From Campylobacter iguaniorum (lineage in GTDB: Bacteria; Campylobacterota; Campylobacteria; Campylobacterales; Campylobacteraceae), in assembly GCF_000736415.1 (NCBI RefSeq), contig NZ_CP009043.1:682001-746000 (forward strand): a DNA stretch of 64,000 nucleotides, in the 5' to 3' direction. The notes beneath the pieces were generated by a model, which had not been told where the DNA came from, made no database searches, and saw only the letters and a program-made list of their open reading frames with translations. The translations under genes and the position numbers were made by a program. Of the stretch, positions 46,664 through 56,954 are shown piece after piece (position 1 is the stretch's first letter; each line of letters starts with the position of its first letter).

Positions 46664-48865
46664 TTGAAAGAATTATTTAGAAAACTAGACCTTAATGAAT
46701 ATTTGGATAAATTTAACTCATTTTTAGCTAGAGAGAAGCCGCTTTTTTTAAGTGGTGATAGCAAAGTCAATCATGAAAAGATAACCGAAATCTCAAAACT
46801 AGATATCAAAGCTCCAACTAGCGTGGCAAATTTAGACGACGCACTAGCAAGACTATCTAAACAAGCTGTTTTGCATATAAGTGAGATTTATGAATTTAGT
46901 AAAATTATAAGCTATTTTGTATATCTTAAATCGCTTAAATTTGATCAAGTTATGCAAAATTACCTTGAAAAAATAATCCTACCTGATCAAATTCAAGAAA
47001 TAGTGAATTATTTTGACAAAGACGGCGAGTTTAAGCAAAGCGTAGATGAGAGACTTGTAGCGATAAATGACGCTTATAAACACAAAAAAGATGAGATCGC
47101 TAGTGAGCTAAAACGCCTTATTTACTCAAAAAGCATAACTCCATATCTAGTCGATACGCAAATCCACTTTATAAATGACAACGAAGCTATTTTGGTGCGT
47201 GGAGGGTTTAATCACGTATTAAAAGGTAGCGTCATAGCAAGAAGTAGTGGCGGGTATTTTTACGTAGTTCCTAGCTCTATTTTGAAGCTAAAAAGCGAAC
47301 AAACAGACTTGCTAGATAAAAAAGAAGAGATAATCTATGAATATTCTAAAAAAATAAGTCAAATTTTCACTAAAAATTTGATGTTTTTGAAGTTTATAAA
47401 TCAAGCATTTGATCACGTAGATGCCCTTATAGCAAGGGTTTTAATGGCTAAATTTGGGGATTTAAATTTCGTCCTAGCTGATAGCAACAAAGATATTATC
47501 CTAAATGAGTTCGCCCACCCAGCACTCAAAAATCCAAAAAGAGTAAGCGTAGAGTTTCGCGCTAAAGTTTTACTCATAACTGGCGTAAATGCTGGCGGTA
47601 AAAGTATGCTTTTAAAAAGTATTTTAAGTGCCGCACTTCTAGCAAAATACCTTCTTCCAATGAGTATAAACTCAAGCAAAAGCAAAATAGGTACGTTTAA
47701 AGAATTTGATACCATCATAGAAGATCCCCAAAATGTCAAAAACGATATATCTACATTTGCTGGTAGAATGCTTCATTTCTCAAAGCTTTTTGGCAAAAAA
47801 TCTATCTTAATCGGAGTTGATGAAATAGAGCTTGGAACTGATTTTGAAGAAGCAGCAAGCTTGTATAGTGTCATCATAAATAAGCTTTTAAATAACGATA
47901 TAAAAATGGTTATTACTACTCACCACAAACGCCTAGCGATGTTGCTAGCTAAAAATAGCGATGTAGAGCTGGTGGCTGCATTGTATGATGAGGCAAACTC
48001 ACGTCCGAAATATGAGTTTTTGGCTGGAATTATCGGCAAATCTTACGCATTTGAAACAGCTGCTAGATATGGAATAACTCCAAATTTAGTAGCATTAGCC
48101 AAAGAAGCGTATGGCGAAGATAAAGAAAATCTAAATGAAGCCATAAGCAAGGCGATAAATTTAGAAATGGAGCTAAAGCTAAAGCTAAATGAAACAAATG
48201 CTAAAGAAGAGAAGCTAAACTCACTTCTTGAAAGTCTAAAAGATCAAAAAGAAAAGGCTGATTTGGAGCTAAGAGCGACGTTAAATAAGCTAGAAGTTGA
48301 GTATTACAAAGCAATCAGTGAAGCAAAAAGAGGCATAAAACTCCATGATACAAAGGACAAGCAAAGAAGCGTAAATAGGGCAAATGAAATCCTAAATGCC
48401 ATACCAAAACCTGAATTAATGTCCCAAATCCCAGACTTTAAAGTAGGTGATAAGGTAAAATATGAGAAAATAAAAGGCGAAATAATCAGCTTAAACAAAA
48501 ATGAAGCGACCTTGCTAAGTGACGGAATGAGGCTAAGGGTTCCTATAAAGCTTCTTAAAAGAAGTGGAAATCAGCCTGTAATTCAAGAAAAAAAGGTAAA
48601 TATAAAGGTTTCAAAACCAGCCCAAGCTAGTGTTGTTTTAGATCTTCATGGACTTAGAGCAGAAGAGGCTATAACAAGGCTTGATAAATTTATCTCAGAT
48701 AGTCTTGTAATGGGCTTTGATGAGGTTTTAGTAAAGCATGGCATCGGCACTGGAAAGCTAGCTTACGCTGTAAAAGAGTTTTTGAAATCACACCCAAGCG
48801 TGAAAAGCTTTAGCGACGGAACCCCTAGCGAAGGTGGTTTTGGCTCAAAAGTCGTTAAGCTTTGA
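46664..48865 (+). CDS. mutS2: Endonuclease MutS2
   Basis: 733 residues. The middle carries the MutS ATPase core with P-loop TGVNAGGKSMLLKS (about 306-319), Walker B LIGVDEIELGTDFEE and ITTHHKRLAML. A long coiled coil follows (about 490-570), and the C-terminus has an Smr nuclease domain (VVLDLHGLRAEEA to GTGKLAYAVKEFL). MutS2 proteins suppress recombination or rescue collided ribosomes, depending on the species. The start is TTG 46664; no ATG gives a better N-terminus. Confidence 0.93.
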   Translation: MKELFRKLDLNEYLDKFNSFLAREKPLFLSGDSKVNHEKITEISKLDIKAPTSVANLDDALARLSKQAVLHISEIYEFSKIISYFVYLKSLKFDQVMQNYLEKIILPDQIQEIVNYFDKDGEFKQSVDERLVAINDAYKHKKDEIASELKRLIYSKSITPYLVDTQIHFINDNEAILVRGGFNHVLKGSVIARSSGGYFYVVPSSILKLKSEQTDLLDKKEEIIYEYSKKISQIFTKNLMFLKFINQAFDHVDALIARVLMAKFGDLNFVLADSNKDIILNEFAHPALKNPKRVSVEFRAKVLLITGVNAGGKSMLLKSILSAALLAKYLLPMSINSSKSKIGTFKEFDTIIEDPQNVKNDISTFAGRMLHFSKLFGKKSILIGVDEIELGTDFEEAASLYSVIINKLLNNDIKMVITTHHKRLAMLLAKNSDVELVAALYDEANSRPKYEFLAGIIGKSYAFETAARYGITPNLVALAKEAYGEDKENLNEAISKAINLEMELKLKLNETNAKEEKLNSLLESLKDQKEKADLELRATLNKLEVEYYKAISEAKRGIKLHDTKDKQRSVNRANEILNAIPKPELMSQIPDFKVGDKVKYEKIKGEIISLNKNEATLLSDGMRLRVPIKLLKRSGNQPVIQEKKVNIKVSKPAQASVVLDLHGLRAEEAITRLDKFISDSLVMGFDEVLVKHGIGTGKLAYAVKEFLKSHPSVKSFSDGTPSEGGFGSKVVKL

Positions 48866-48891
48866 TATTTTATTAAATTTAAAGGTAGGTT

Positions 48892-50355
48892 ATGGATTAT
48901 AAGATTGGATTTAAAAATATAATATTTCTATTTTTTGCTATAAATTTAGTTATTTTGGCATTTTGGTTTGCGTTTGATTATGGAGCTCAAAATGGATATA
49001 TTCTTCCTGTTGTTTCTAGTATAGTTTTATCTATTTTGATAATTTCATTTATACTTGTTTATCATAAAAAATTTATTAACAAAATAGAAAAAATGCAAGA
49101 GGATTTAAAGATAGCAAATAATGGTCTGAATAACTTTTTATACCATGATACACTGACAAATTTACCAAATAGATTTTCTCTTGAAAAAGATATAAAAAAT
49201 ATCAGCAACCCAAAGATTTTTGTTATTAGAATTGATGATTATATCAACATTTTAAGCTATTATGGCAAAAAGTGCTACAACGATATTTTGATAGTTTTTG
49301 CAAAAGCCATACAAGAATTTGGCAAGCAAAACGATATGGCTACATATAAAATTTCAGAAAATAAATTTGCACTTTTGCAAGATAGTGATCTGTTTTTTGA
49401 TGATTATGAGATTATTGCTAGAGAAATTGTGGCTAAATTTAAAGGTTTTAACGTAGCTATGTCTAGCGATGATAAAAAAGTCGATGCTGAGATAAGCTGC
49501 ACTATTGGATTTTGTATAGAAAAAGAAGATACTTTAAATAAAGCAATAATCGCTCTAAATGAAGCTTCTTTGGTGAATAAAGACTTTTTATGCTACTTTG
49601 AAAATATAAGCGATATTCACAAGTATAAAACAAGGGTCGAGCACGCTACAATGATACAAAATGCGATTTTGGATAACAAAGTCGTGCCGTATTATCAAGC
49701 TATATTTGACAAAGATAAAAACGTCATAAAATATGAATCGCTAGTCAGAATCATCAGCGATAAGCATGGAATCATACTTCCAGGTATATTTTTAAAAGAT
49801 TCAAAGCATATAAAAAGATACACCAAAATAGAAAAAATACTTATAGAAAAAAGTATGATGAATGTTAAAAACAATCCAAATGTAACGGTTTCTATAAATT
49901 TAAATATCAGAGATATGACTGATGGCGATGTGAGTGCTTTTGTCATAGACAAATTGCATAAATTGCAAATCGGCAACCAAATCATATTTGAGATTTTAGA
50001 AGATGAAAAAATGCTTGATTCTCAAAGAGTGGATCTGTTTTTAGATAAGGTTCGCAAAATGGGTGTCAAAATAGCCATAGATGATTTTGGTAGTGGATAT
50101 AGCAACTTCTCTTATCTGCTTAAAATCCAGCCTGATTATCTAAAAATAGATGGCTCAATCGTAAAAAATATAGATACAGATGAAAAATCTTACGCAATAG
50201 TAAGAGCTATAGTCGCTTTTGCTAAAGAGTTAAATATCAAAACAATAGCAGAATACGTGCATTCAAAAGAGGTATTTGATAAATGCGTCCAGATCGGCGT
50301 AGATGAGTTTCAAGGCTTCTATCTTAGTGAGCCAAAAGATAAATTTTTAGATTAA
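48892..50355 (+). CDS. GGDEF-EAL protein with a degenerate GGDEF domain
   Basis: 487 residues. Two membrane segments (about 10-27 and 38-57) lead to a GGDEF domain (about 80-230) in which the catalytic motif is SENKF, so it cannot make c-di-GMP. The C-terminal EAL domain (about 240-485) keeps YESLVRI in the EAL position, NLNIRD and IDDFGSGYSNFSYL and so is probably an active phosphodiesterase. It follows mutS2 by 26 bases. Confidence 0.87.
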   Translation: MDYKIGFKNIIFLFFAINLVILAFWFAFDYGAQNGYILPVVSSIVLSILIISFILVYHKKFINKIEKMQEDLKIANNGLNNFLYHDTLTNLPNRFSLEKDIKNISNPKIFVIRIDDYINILSYYGKKCYNDILIVFAKAIQEFGKQNDMATYKISENKFALLQDSDLFFDDYEIIAREIVAKFKGFNVAMSSDDKKVDAEISCTIGFCIEKEDTLNKAIIALNEASLVNKDFLCYFENISDIHKYKTRVEHATMIQNAILDNKVVPYYQAIFDKDKNVIKYESLVRIISDKHGIILPGIFLKDSKHIKRYTKIEKILIEKSMMNVKNNPNVTVSINLNIRDMTDGDVSAFVIDKLHKLQIGNQIIFEILEDEKMLDSQRVDLFLDKVRKMGVKIAIDDFGSGYSNFSYLLKIQPDYLKIDGSIVKNIDTDEKSYAIVRAIVAFAKELNIKTIAEYVHSKEVFDKCVQIGVDEFQGFYLSEPKDKFLD

Positions 50356-50368
50356 ATTTGGAGTATTT

Positions 50369-50968
50369 ATGGAATCATTTATTCAAGGACTGTTTTTTGG
50401 GTGGGGTGCTGCTGTGCCAATAGGCCCTGTAAATGTGCTGATAATGTCGTATGCGCTTAGGTCATATAAGCTTGGAGCTGCGATTGGGCTTGGAGCTATG
50501 AGCACTGATGTTTTTTATCTGCTTCTTATGAGTTTTGGCGTTTTATCTGTTTTGAATATTCCTATTTTGTTTAATATTTTAGCGATTTTTGGTTCGATAT
50601 TTTTGCTTTATATAGCTTATTTGACTTACAAAAGTGCTGATAATATGATAACTCAGAGTTCAAATTTGAGCCAAAATTCGTTTGTTGGTTGCTTCGTAAA
50701 AGGTATGCTTTTAAATTTAGTAAATCCTTATGTGATAGGATTTTGGCTTTCAGTCTCAAGCTTCACAGCTAAGACAAGTAGCGTGTGGCTTAGTCTTGCT
50801 GGGCTTACCCTTGCTATTGCTATTTGGATACTTGGGCTTCCTTTTGGCGTGGCTAAATCAAAACGCTTCATTTCACAAAATGTGGCTAAATGGTTTGCTT
50901 ATATCTCTGCTGTATTAATGGCTATTTTTGCCATTATGTTACTTTTTAACACATTCATAAAGGCTTAA
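50369..50968 (+). CDS. LysE-family amino-acid exporter
   Basis: 199 residues with six membrane segments and the family's N-terminal [16 protein letters not shown]. It exports amino acids or homoserine lactone-like compounds; substrate unknown. From memory C. jejuni has a LysE-family gene next to dapE, so the order is conserved. It is spaced 13 bases from the GGDEF-EAL gene and two from dapE. Confidence 0.82.
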   Translation: MESFIQGLFFGWGAAVPIGPVNVLIMSYALRSYKLGAAIGLGAMSTDVFYLLLMSFGVLSVLNIPILFNILAIFGSIFLLYIAYLTYKSADNMITQSSNLSQNSFVGCFVKGMLLNLVNPYVIGFWLSVSSFTAKTSSVWLSLAGLTLAIAIWILGLPFGVAKSKRFISQNVAKWFAYISAVLMAIFAIMLLFNTFIKA

Positions 50969-50970
50969 AT

Positions 50971-52068
50971 TTGGAAGTTGTAGATATTTTAACCGAGCTT
51001 TTGAAATTTAAAAGCATAACTCCAGATGATGATGGAGCGATGAACTATATAGATATGTTTATGGATGGCTTTGAGGCTGAATTTTTGGAGATTAATGGGG
51101 TTAAAAACCTAATACTTACAAAAAAATTTGGCGATGGAGCTCATCTTTGTTTTGCTGGACACATTGACGTTGTTCCAGCAGGCGTTGGCTGGGAGAGTGA
51201 TCCGTTTGAGCCTATTCAAAAAGATGGATATATCTATGCCCGTGGCTCTCAAGATATGAAAAGCGGAGTTGCAGCATTTTTATGTGCTTGTAAAGATGCT
51301 AGCGATTTTAAAGGAACTCTTAGCATAATTTTGACAAGCGATGAAGAGGGCGATGGGATATATGGCACTCTTGAAGCACTTAAATTTTTGGAGCAAAAAG
51401 GCTCATTGCCTGATTTTGCTGTGGTTGCTGAGCCTACTTGCACGGCTAAATTTGGTGATGCGATAAAAGTGGGTCGTAGAGGCTCGATAAATGGAGTTAT
51501 CAATATCAAAGGCAGACAAGGACACGCAGCATATCCAGAAAAATGTGTAAATCCAGCTCATCAGTTAGCTAGCGTATTTAGCGACTTTGCTGGATACAAT
51601 CTTGATAGTGGAAGCAAGTATTTTAAAGAAAGCAAGATAGTCATAACTGACATTCGTGGCGGCATGGAAGTCACAAACGTAACCCCTGCAAATGTAAAAA
51701 TTATGTTTAATGTTAGAAACTCAGATTTAAGTGATTACGAAGATGTAAAAAGATACACTGAGTATGTTTTTCATGGGTTTGATTATGAGTTAAGCTTAAA
51801 GCAAGGCTCAAAGCCATTTTTGACAGATGAAAACTCAAAAATAGTCTCTCTTATGAGGCAAAGCATAGAAAAAATTTCTGGTGTAAGCCCAGAGCTTAGC
51901 ACAAGTGGCGGGACTAGCGATGCGAGGTATTTTGCTCAGTTTGGAGTGCCAGTTGTGGAGTTTGGCGTCATAAATGATAGAATTCATGCGATAAATGAAA
52001 GAGTTTGTATAAAAGAGGTGGAAGATCTATATCTTGTATTTAAGGAGCTTATAGAGAATTTTTATTAA
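50971..52068 (+). CDS. dapE: Succinyl-diaminopimelate desuccinylase
   Basis: 365-residue M20 metallopeptidase that frees LL-diaminopimelate for lysine and peptidoglycan synthesis. Zinc ligands lie in GHIDVVPAG (about 67) and [10 protein letters not shown] (about 98); the catalytic Glu and its neighbour are in SDEEGDG (about 131). The start is TTG 50971, two bases after the upstream stop; no ATG gives the conserved N-terminus. Confidence 0.92.
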   Translation: MEVVDILTELLKFKSITPDDDGAMNYIDMFMDGFEAEFLEINGVKNLILTKKFGDGAHLCFAGHIDVVPAGVGWESDPFEPIQKDGYIYARGSQDMKSGVAAFLCACKDASDFKGTLSIILTSDEEGDGIYGTLEALKFLEQKGSLPDFAVVAEPTCTAKFGDAIKVGRRGSINGVINIKGRQGHAAYPEKCVNPAHQLASVFSDFAGYNLDSGSKYFKESKIVITDIRGGMEVTNVTPANVKIMFNVRNSDLSDYEDVKRYTEYVFHGFDYELSLKQGSKPFLTDENSKIVSLMRQSIEKISGVSPELSTSGGTSDARYFAQFGVPVVEFGVINDRIHAINERVCIKEVEDLYLVFKELIENFY

Positions 52069-52114
52069 AAAGTTTTAATTATGTTTTTTTAAACTAATTT
52101 AAATAAAATTGATA

Positions 52115-52120
52115 TATACT
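52115..52120 (+). promoter_or_regulatory. Possible -10 box for mqo
   Basis: TATACT lies 31 bases before ATG 52151 in an otherwise gene-free 80 bases. Confidence 0.45.
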
Positions 52121-52150
52121 AACAAAATTACAAATTTAGGAGTAATAAAT

Positions 52151-53503
52151 ATGAAAGAAAAGCATTATCAAGTAGCCGTGATCGGTGGTGGTATAAGTGG
52201 AGCAGCATTGCTTTATGAACTAGCCAGATATACAGACATAGATAGCATGGTCTTACTTGAAAAATACGGTGGTCTTGCTACTTTAAACTCAAAAGGAACC
52301 GCAAACTCTCAAACAGTGCATTGTGGTGATATAGAGACAAACTATACATTCGAAAAAGCTTCTAAAGTCAAAAAAACCGCAGATATGGTTGTAAAATACG
52401 GCTTGCAACACGGCTATCAAGATAAATATATGTTTGATGGTCAAAAAATGGCAATCGGCGTTGGGGATGTTGAGGTTGAATATATCAAAAAACGTTACGA
52501 GGAATTTAAGGTTTTATACCCTTATATAGAGTTTTATGATAAAGAAGAATTAGCCAAAATAGAGCCAAAAATCATATATGATGAAAATGGCAATAAAAGA
52601 AGCGAAGATGTAGTTGGTATGGGTGTTAAAAGCGGCGTATATACTACTGTTGATTTTGGAGCTTTTACAAGCACTTTTGTTGATAATGCTAGAAAAGAAG
52701 GAAAAGAGTGCGACGTATATCTAAATAGCGAAGTTATAGATATAAACCAAATCGGAGATAAATTTTTTATAAGTACAAAAAATGGGCTTTCTATTAGTGC
52801 TGATTTTGTTGTAGTTGATGCTGGTGCTCACTCACTATTTTTAGCTCATAGAATGGGATATGGTCTTGATTATGGTTGTTTGCCAATGGCTGGAAGCTTC
52901 TATCTGACTAAACAAAAACTCCTAAATGGTAAAGTTTATATGGTTCAAAATCCAAAACTTCCATTTGCTGCGTTGCATGGCGATCCAGATATTTTAGCTG
53001 GTGGCTGTACTCGTTTTGGCCCGACTGCGCTTGCTATGCCAAAGCTAGAGAGATACCACGGAACCTATAGAAGCTTTATGGATTTTTGTAAAACATTGAA
53101 TTTCGACGGCGATATAGTTAGTATTTTTTGGGATTTACTAAAAGATAGCGAGATTAGAAATTACGTATTTAGAAACTTTATGTTTGAAGTACCTTACCTA
53201 AATAAAAAATTATTTGTAAAAGATGCAAGAAAGATAGTTCCTGGCTTGCAAGTTAGTGATATATATTATGCTAAAGGCTTTGGTGGTGTCCGCCCACAAG
53301 TCCTAAACAAAACAGAGAAAAAGCTAATGCTTGGTGAGGCTAGCATAAATACTGGCAAAGGCGTTATATTTAATATGACTCCAAGTCCTGGTGCTACAAG
53401 CTGTCTTGGAAATGCACTAAGAGATGTTAAAGAAATTTGCTCATATTTGGGTAAAACATTTAACGAAGAGAAATTTAACGAAGAGTTGGTAGGCAAAGAA
53501 TAA
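52151..53503 (+). CDS. mqo: Malate:quinone oxidoreductase
   Basis: 450 residues from ATG 52151, which follows TTAGGAGTAATAA; the open frame goes back to 52109. The N-terminal dinucleotide motif is VAVIGGGISGAALLYELA, followed by KGTANSQTVHCG and other features of the Campylobacter/Helicobacter type of Mqo. It oxidises malate to oxaloacetate and reduces menaquinone at the inner membrane. The general fold is shared with other FAD-dependent oxidases, so the substrate rests on similarity. Confidence 0.88.
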   Translation: MKEKHYQVAVIGGGISGAALLYELARYTDIDSMVLLEKYGGLATLNSKGTANSQTVHCGDIETNYTFEKASKVKKTADMVVKYGLQHGYQDKYMFDGQKMAIGVGDVEVEYIKKRYEEFKVLYPYIEFYDKEELAKIEPKIIYDENGNKRSEDVVGMGVKSGVYTTVDFGAFTSTFVDNARKEGKECDVYLNSEVIDINQIGDKFFISTKNGLSISADFVVVDAGAHSLFLAHRMGYGLDYGCLPMAGSFYLTKQKLLNGKVYMVQNPKLPFAALHGDPDILAGGCTRFGPTALAMPKLERYHGTYRSFMDFCKTLNFDGDIVSIFWDLLKDSEIRNYVFRNFMFEVPYLNKKLFVKDARKIVPGLQVSDIYYAKGFGGVRPQVLNKTEKKLMLGEASINTGKGVIFNMTPSPGATSCLGNALRDVKEICSYLGKTFNEEKFNEELVGKE

Positions 53504-53505
53504 TC

Positions 53506-54213
53506 TTGAATACTTACGAAGATAGTTTGGATTTTTACGCTAGAATTGAGCCTTTATTTGGATTTTATGAAGCTTATGATGAACTTTATAGAGTTTATCT
53601 AAAAGAGATAAACAGACTTTTTAAGGGCAGTCAAGCAGATCTAAAGGCTCTTGATTTTGGCTGTGGAAATGGTAAATTTACCTCCTTGCTATCTTTAAAT
53701 TTTGATATTTTAGGGCTAGATAAAAGCCCTAAAATGTGCGAGATCTGTGCGTCAAAAGGCATAAAATCCACTACATTAAATTTAAACGAGATAAAAGATA
53801 AATTTGATCTCATAACCGCAGTTAGCGATGTTTTAAACTACTTAAATCCAAATGAGCTTGCAGACTTTTTTACTGGGGCTTATGAGAGATTAAATCCAAA
53901 TGGTTATTTGATTTTTGATCTAAATACCGAATTTGGCTTTGATAGCGTAGCTAGTGGGAGTTTGTACATACAAGATAATGAAAATGATTTGGTTGTGGAT
54001 TCACTCTTTGAAAATGATGAACTAAAAACCAAATTTATGTATTTTGAAAAAATTGGCGACTTGTATAAGAAAAATGAGTTTCAAATCACTCAACATTACC
54101 ACGATTTTAAAAACAAAAATACAAATTTAAAACAGATAAAAAAACTCAGCATAAAACTTTTTAGTGATTCTTTGGCTGATAAAAATATTTATATTCTTCA
54201 AAAGATATTTTAG
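53506..54213 (+). CDS. SAM-dependent methyltransferase
   Basis: 235 residues with a class I methyltransferase motif I (ALDFGCGNGKFTSLL, about 46-60), acidic loop LGLDKSP and post-motif LITAVSDVLNYL. The substrate is unknown. The start is TTG 53506, directly after mqo; the upstream frame gives nothing better. It probably belongs to the mqo transcript. Confidence 0.8.
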   Translation: MNTYEDSLDFYARIEPLFGFYEAYDELYRVYLKEINRLFKGSQADLKALDFGCGNGKFTSLLSLNFDILGLDKSPKMCEICASKGIKSTTLNLNEIKDKFDLITAVSDVLNYLNPNELADFFTGAYERLNPNGYLIFDLNTEFGFDSVASGSLYIQDNENDLVVDSLFENDELKTKFMYFEKIGDLYKKNEFQITQHYHDFKNKNTNLKQIKKLSIKLFSDSLADKNIYILQKIF

Positions 54214-54238
54214 TAACCAAATTGTTATTGAAATAAGC

Positions 54239-54244
54239 TATAAT
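54239..54244 (+). promoter_or_regulatory. Sigma-70 -10 box for pyk
   Basis: TATAAT in the context AAGCTATAATTCC lies 24 bases before ATG 54268, which has AAGGAG at 54257. Confidence 0.6.
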
Positions 54245-54267
54245 TCCAGAAAAAATAAGGAGAATTT

Positions 54268-55719
54268 ATGATAAATAAAAGAACAAAAATAGTAGCGACA
54301 GTAGGTCCAGCAAGCGATAGCGTAGAAACCATAGAAGCTTTGGCAAGAGAAGGTGTAAATGTATTTAGACTAAATTTCTCACACGGAAGCCATGAATATC
54401 ATAAATCAACACTAGACAAAGTAAGGCAAGTAGAAGAAAAAATCGGCTTTAGACTTGGAGTTTTGCAAGATATTTGCGGTCCAAAGATTAGAGTTGGTAA
54501 GCTTGAAGAGCCTTTTGAGCTAAAAGCTGGAGATAAGCTAACAGTAGTAAAAGGCGATATAATAGGCGCCAAAGTATCCACAAATGAGTACAAACTTAGC
54601 ATAAATCACCCTGAAATCACCTCTCTTATAAAAGCTGGAGAGTATATTTATCTTTATGATGGCATGATAAGAGCAAAAGTAGTTAGCGTAAGCAATGATG
54701 AGATTGTAACGAATATCGAAAATGACGGAGTTTTGAACTCAAACAAAGGCGTAAATTTCCCAAATACAAAGCTAAATATCGATGTAATTACTCAAAAAGA
54801 TAAAAATGACCTAGAATGGGGCGCTAAAAACGGCGTGGATTTTGTGGCTGTAAGCTTCGTACAAAATGCAAAAGATATTTTAAGAGCCAAAGAACTTATA
54901 GGCGAGTTTGGCGGACACGCAAGAGTATTTGCTAAAATAGAAAAATTTGACGCCGTTGAAAACATAGATGAGATAATACTTGCAAGCGATGGTATTATGG
55001 TAGCACGTGGAGATCTTGGCATAGAAGTACCATATTATAAAGTCCCAACAATGCAAAAAAGCATTATCAAAAAAGCAAACGAAGCAAACAAACCAGTAAT
55101 AACCGCTACTCAAATGATGCTTTCAATGGCGAAAAACGAAAGTGCTACAAGAGCTGAGATAAGTGACGTGGCAAACGCTGTTTTAGACGGAACTGACGCT
55201 GTTATGCTAAGCGAAGAAAGTGCTGTAGGTATCAATCCAGTAGCAGTGGTAAAAGCCATGAGTGCGACGATTGCTGAAAGTGAAAAAATATACCCTTATG
55301 GTAAATTTGATGAGTTTAAATTTGAAGATGAGACCGATATGGTGGCAAGTTCTACTTCAAGGCTGGCTACTAGAATAGGGGCTTGCGCTATTATTTCTAT
55401 CACTAGCTCAGGACAAAGCGCTGTAAAAATGGCTAGAAATAGACCAAATATGGATATTTTAGCAGTTACTCACGATGAAGAGACTGCTAGAAGTCTTACT
55501 ATAGTTTGGGGTGTGAAACCTTGCCTTGTCACTCAAAAAAGCAGGCTCAACATTCTTCTTGCAAATACAATACAAGGGCTTTATAAATCTGGACGCATAA
55601 ATGATGCTTGCACTTATATCATGACTGCTGGATACCCAACAGGCGCTAAAGGCAGCACAAACTTTATAAGAATACTTAAAAAAGATCAGATAGATTACTA
55701 TCTTGACGCAGCTATTTGA
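54268..55719 (+). CDS. pyk: Pyruvate kinase
   Basis: 483-residue glycolytic enzyme making pyruvate and ATP from phosphoenolpyruvate. Landmarks are NKRTKIVATVGPAS, VFRLNFSHGSHE, DICGPKIRVG, MVARGDLGIEVP (Mg2+ site), KPVITATQMM and DGTDAVMLSEESA. Many Campylobacter lack phosphofructokinase, so this enzyme usually works at the lower end of the pathway (general knowledge of the genus). Confidence 0.95.
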   Translation: MINKRTKIVATVGPASDSVETIEALAREGVNVFRLNFSHGSHEYHKSTLDKVRQVEEKIGFRLGVLQDICGPKIRVGKLEEPFELKAGDKLTVVKGDIIGAKVSTNEYKLSINHPEITSLIKAGEYIYLYDGMIRAKVVSVSNDEIVTNIENDGVLNSNKGVNFPNTKLNIDVITQKDKNDLEWGAKNGVDFVAVSFVQNAKDILRAKELIGEFGGHARVFAKIEKFDAVENIDEIILASDGIMVARGDLGIEVPYYKVPTMQKSIIKKANEANKPVITATQMMLSMAKNESATRAEISDVANAVLDGTDAVMLSEESAVGINPVAVVKAMSATIAESEKIYPYGKFDEFKFEDETDMVASSTSRLATRIGACAIISITSSGQSAVKMARNRPNMDILAVTHDEETARSLTIVWGVKPCLVTQKSRLNILLANTIQGLYKSGRINDACTYIMTAGYPTGAKGSTNFIRILKKDQIDYYLDAAI

Positions 55720-55730
55720 TAGGAGATGAG

Positions 55731-56954
55731 TTGGAGAGATTAGACGCCCTTATAAAAGGCATAAATGTACCAGTGATCTATGAAAAAAGCTCAAATTTGC
55801 CTATAGTTTATTTGAAACTTGTTTTCAAAGTAGCTGGCGTGGGTCAAGAGAGCGTGGCTGGCTTAGCAAAGCTTAGCACGGCGCTTCTAAACGAAGGAAC
55901 CAAAAAGCTTGGGGTGAATGAGTTTAGCTCCAAGCTAGAAATTAGAGCCATAGATATAAACGCAGAGTGTGGATTTGAGACTTTTAGCATTGAGATAAAC
56001 TGCTTAAAAGAGCATTTTGATTTTGCGCAAAATATGCTAAAAGATCTGCTAAAAGATCCAAATTTAACCAAATCCACCTTAGACAAGCTAAAAACCCAAG
56101 CTCTTGGCATAATAGCAGCAAACAAAACAGACTTTGATTATCAAGCAAAAATAGCCTTAAATAAAATCCTTTTTGATGGTTCAAATTTAGCTTACGCATC
56201 AATAGGAACAAAACAAAGCTTAGAAAATATAAGCCTAAGCGATGTTAAAAAATTTCTAAAAGAAAATCTTGATATATCAAATTTATTTATAGTTTTAGGT
56301 GGAGATGTGGAGCCTAGCGAGGTTAAATTTAGTGCTATTTTAGACTCTTTAGAAGTTGGCAAACCAAGAGAGCTAGAGCCAGTAAAAACCAGCGATATTT
56401 GCAAAAAAGAGTTTATAAAAGAGCAAACCGAACAAGCTTATATATATTTTGGCGCTCCATTTAATGTAAAAAAAGATGAAAGATACCTTGCAAATGTATC
56501 TGCCTTTATCCTTGGAAGCAGCGGGTTTGGTAGCAGACTTATGGAAGAAATTCGCGTCAAAAGAGGGCTTGCTTACAGTGTTTATGCTAAAAATAATATA
56601 AGCTTGTCGCACAGTAGCTTTGAAGGCTATATGCAAACAAAAAACGAAAGCAAAGATGAAGCAATAGAGCTTATCATAAGCGAGTTTGATAAATTTATCA
56701 AAGACGGCGTAACTCAAAAAGAGTTAGATGCAGCCAAAAACTTTTTGCTTGGTAGTGAGCCACTTTCTAAAGAGACGCTATTTAAACGCCTAGCCATAGC
56801 TCAAAATGAGTATTATTCAGGCTTTGAGCTTGGTGAGTTTGACGCAAATTTAAAAAAGATAAAAGAGCTAAAACTTGATGATTTAAATAAATTTATCAAG
56901 GCACACACAGAGATTTTAAAGCAGTCTTTTGCAGTAATTTATAATGAAATTTGA
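55731..56954 (+). CDS. M16-family zinc peptidase (degenerate HxxEH)
   Basis: About 407 residues. I use TTG 55731 (MERLDALIKG), which has AGGAG five bases upstream; TTG 55716 overlaps the pyk stop and lacks a site. The fold follows LPIVYLKLVFKVAGVGQE and TALLNEGTKKLG. The usual catalytic HxxEH is not seen where expected (about 45-60), as in inactive M16 partner subunits. The C-terminal half has SSGFGSRLMEEIRVKRGLAYSV, typical of the family. Confidence 0.8.
   Translation: MERLDALIKGINVPVIYEKSSNLPIVYLKLVFKVAGVGQESVAGLAKLSTALLNEGTKKLGVNEFSSKLEIRAIDINAECGFETFSIEINCLKEHFDFAQNMLKDLLKDPNLTKSTLDKLKTQALGIIAANKTDFDYQAKIALNKILFDGSNLAYASIGTKQSLENISLSDVKKFLKENLDISNLFIVLGGDVEPSEVKFSAILDSLEVGKPRELEPVKTSDICKKEFIKEQTEQAYIYFGAPFNVKKDERYLANVSAFILGSSGFGSRLMEEIRVKRGLAYSVYAKNNISLSHSSFEGYMQTKNESKDEAIELIISEFDKFIKDGVTQKELDAAKNFLLGSEPLSKETLFKRLAIAQNEYYSGFELGEFDANLKKIKELKLDDLNKFIKAHTEILKQSFAVIYNEI

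Noticed and set aside
46552-46770. 72-codon minus-strand frame across the mutS2 start
   Set aside because: It overlaps the well-supported mutS2 N-terminus and the divergent promoter region and has no start signals.
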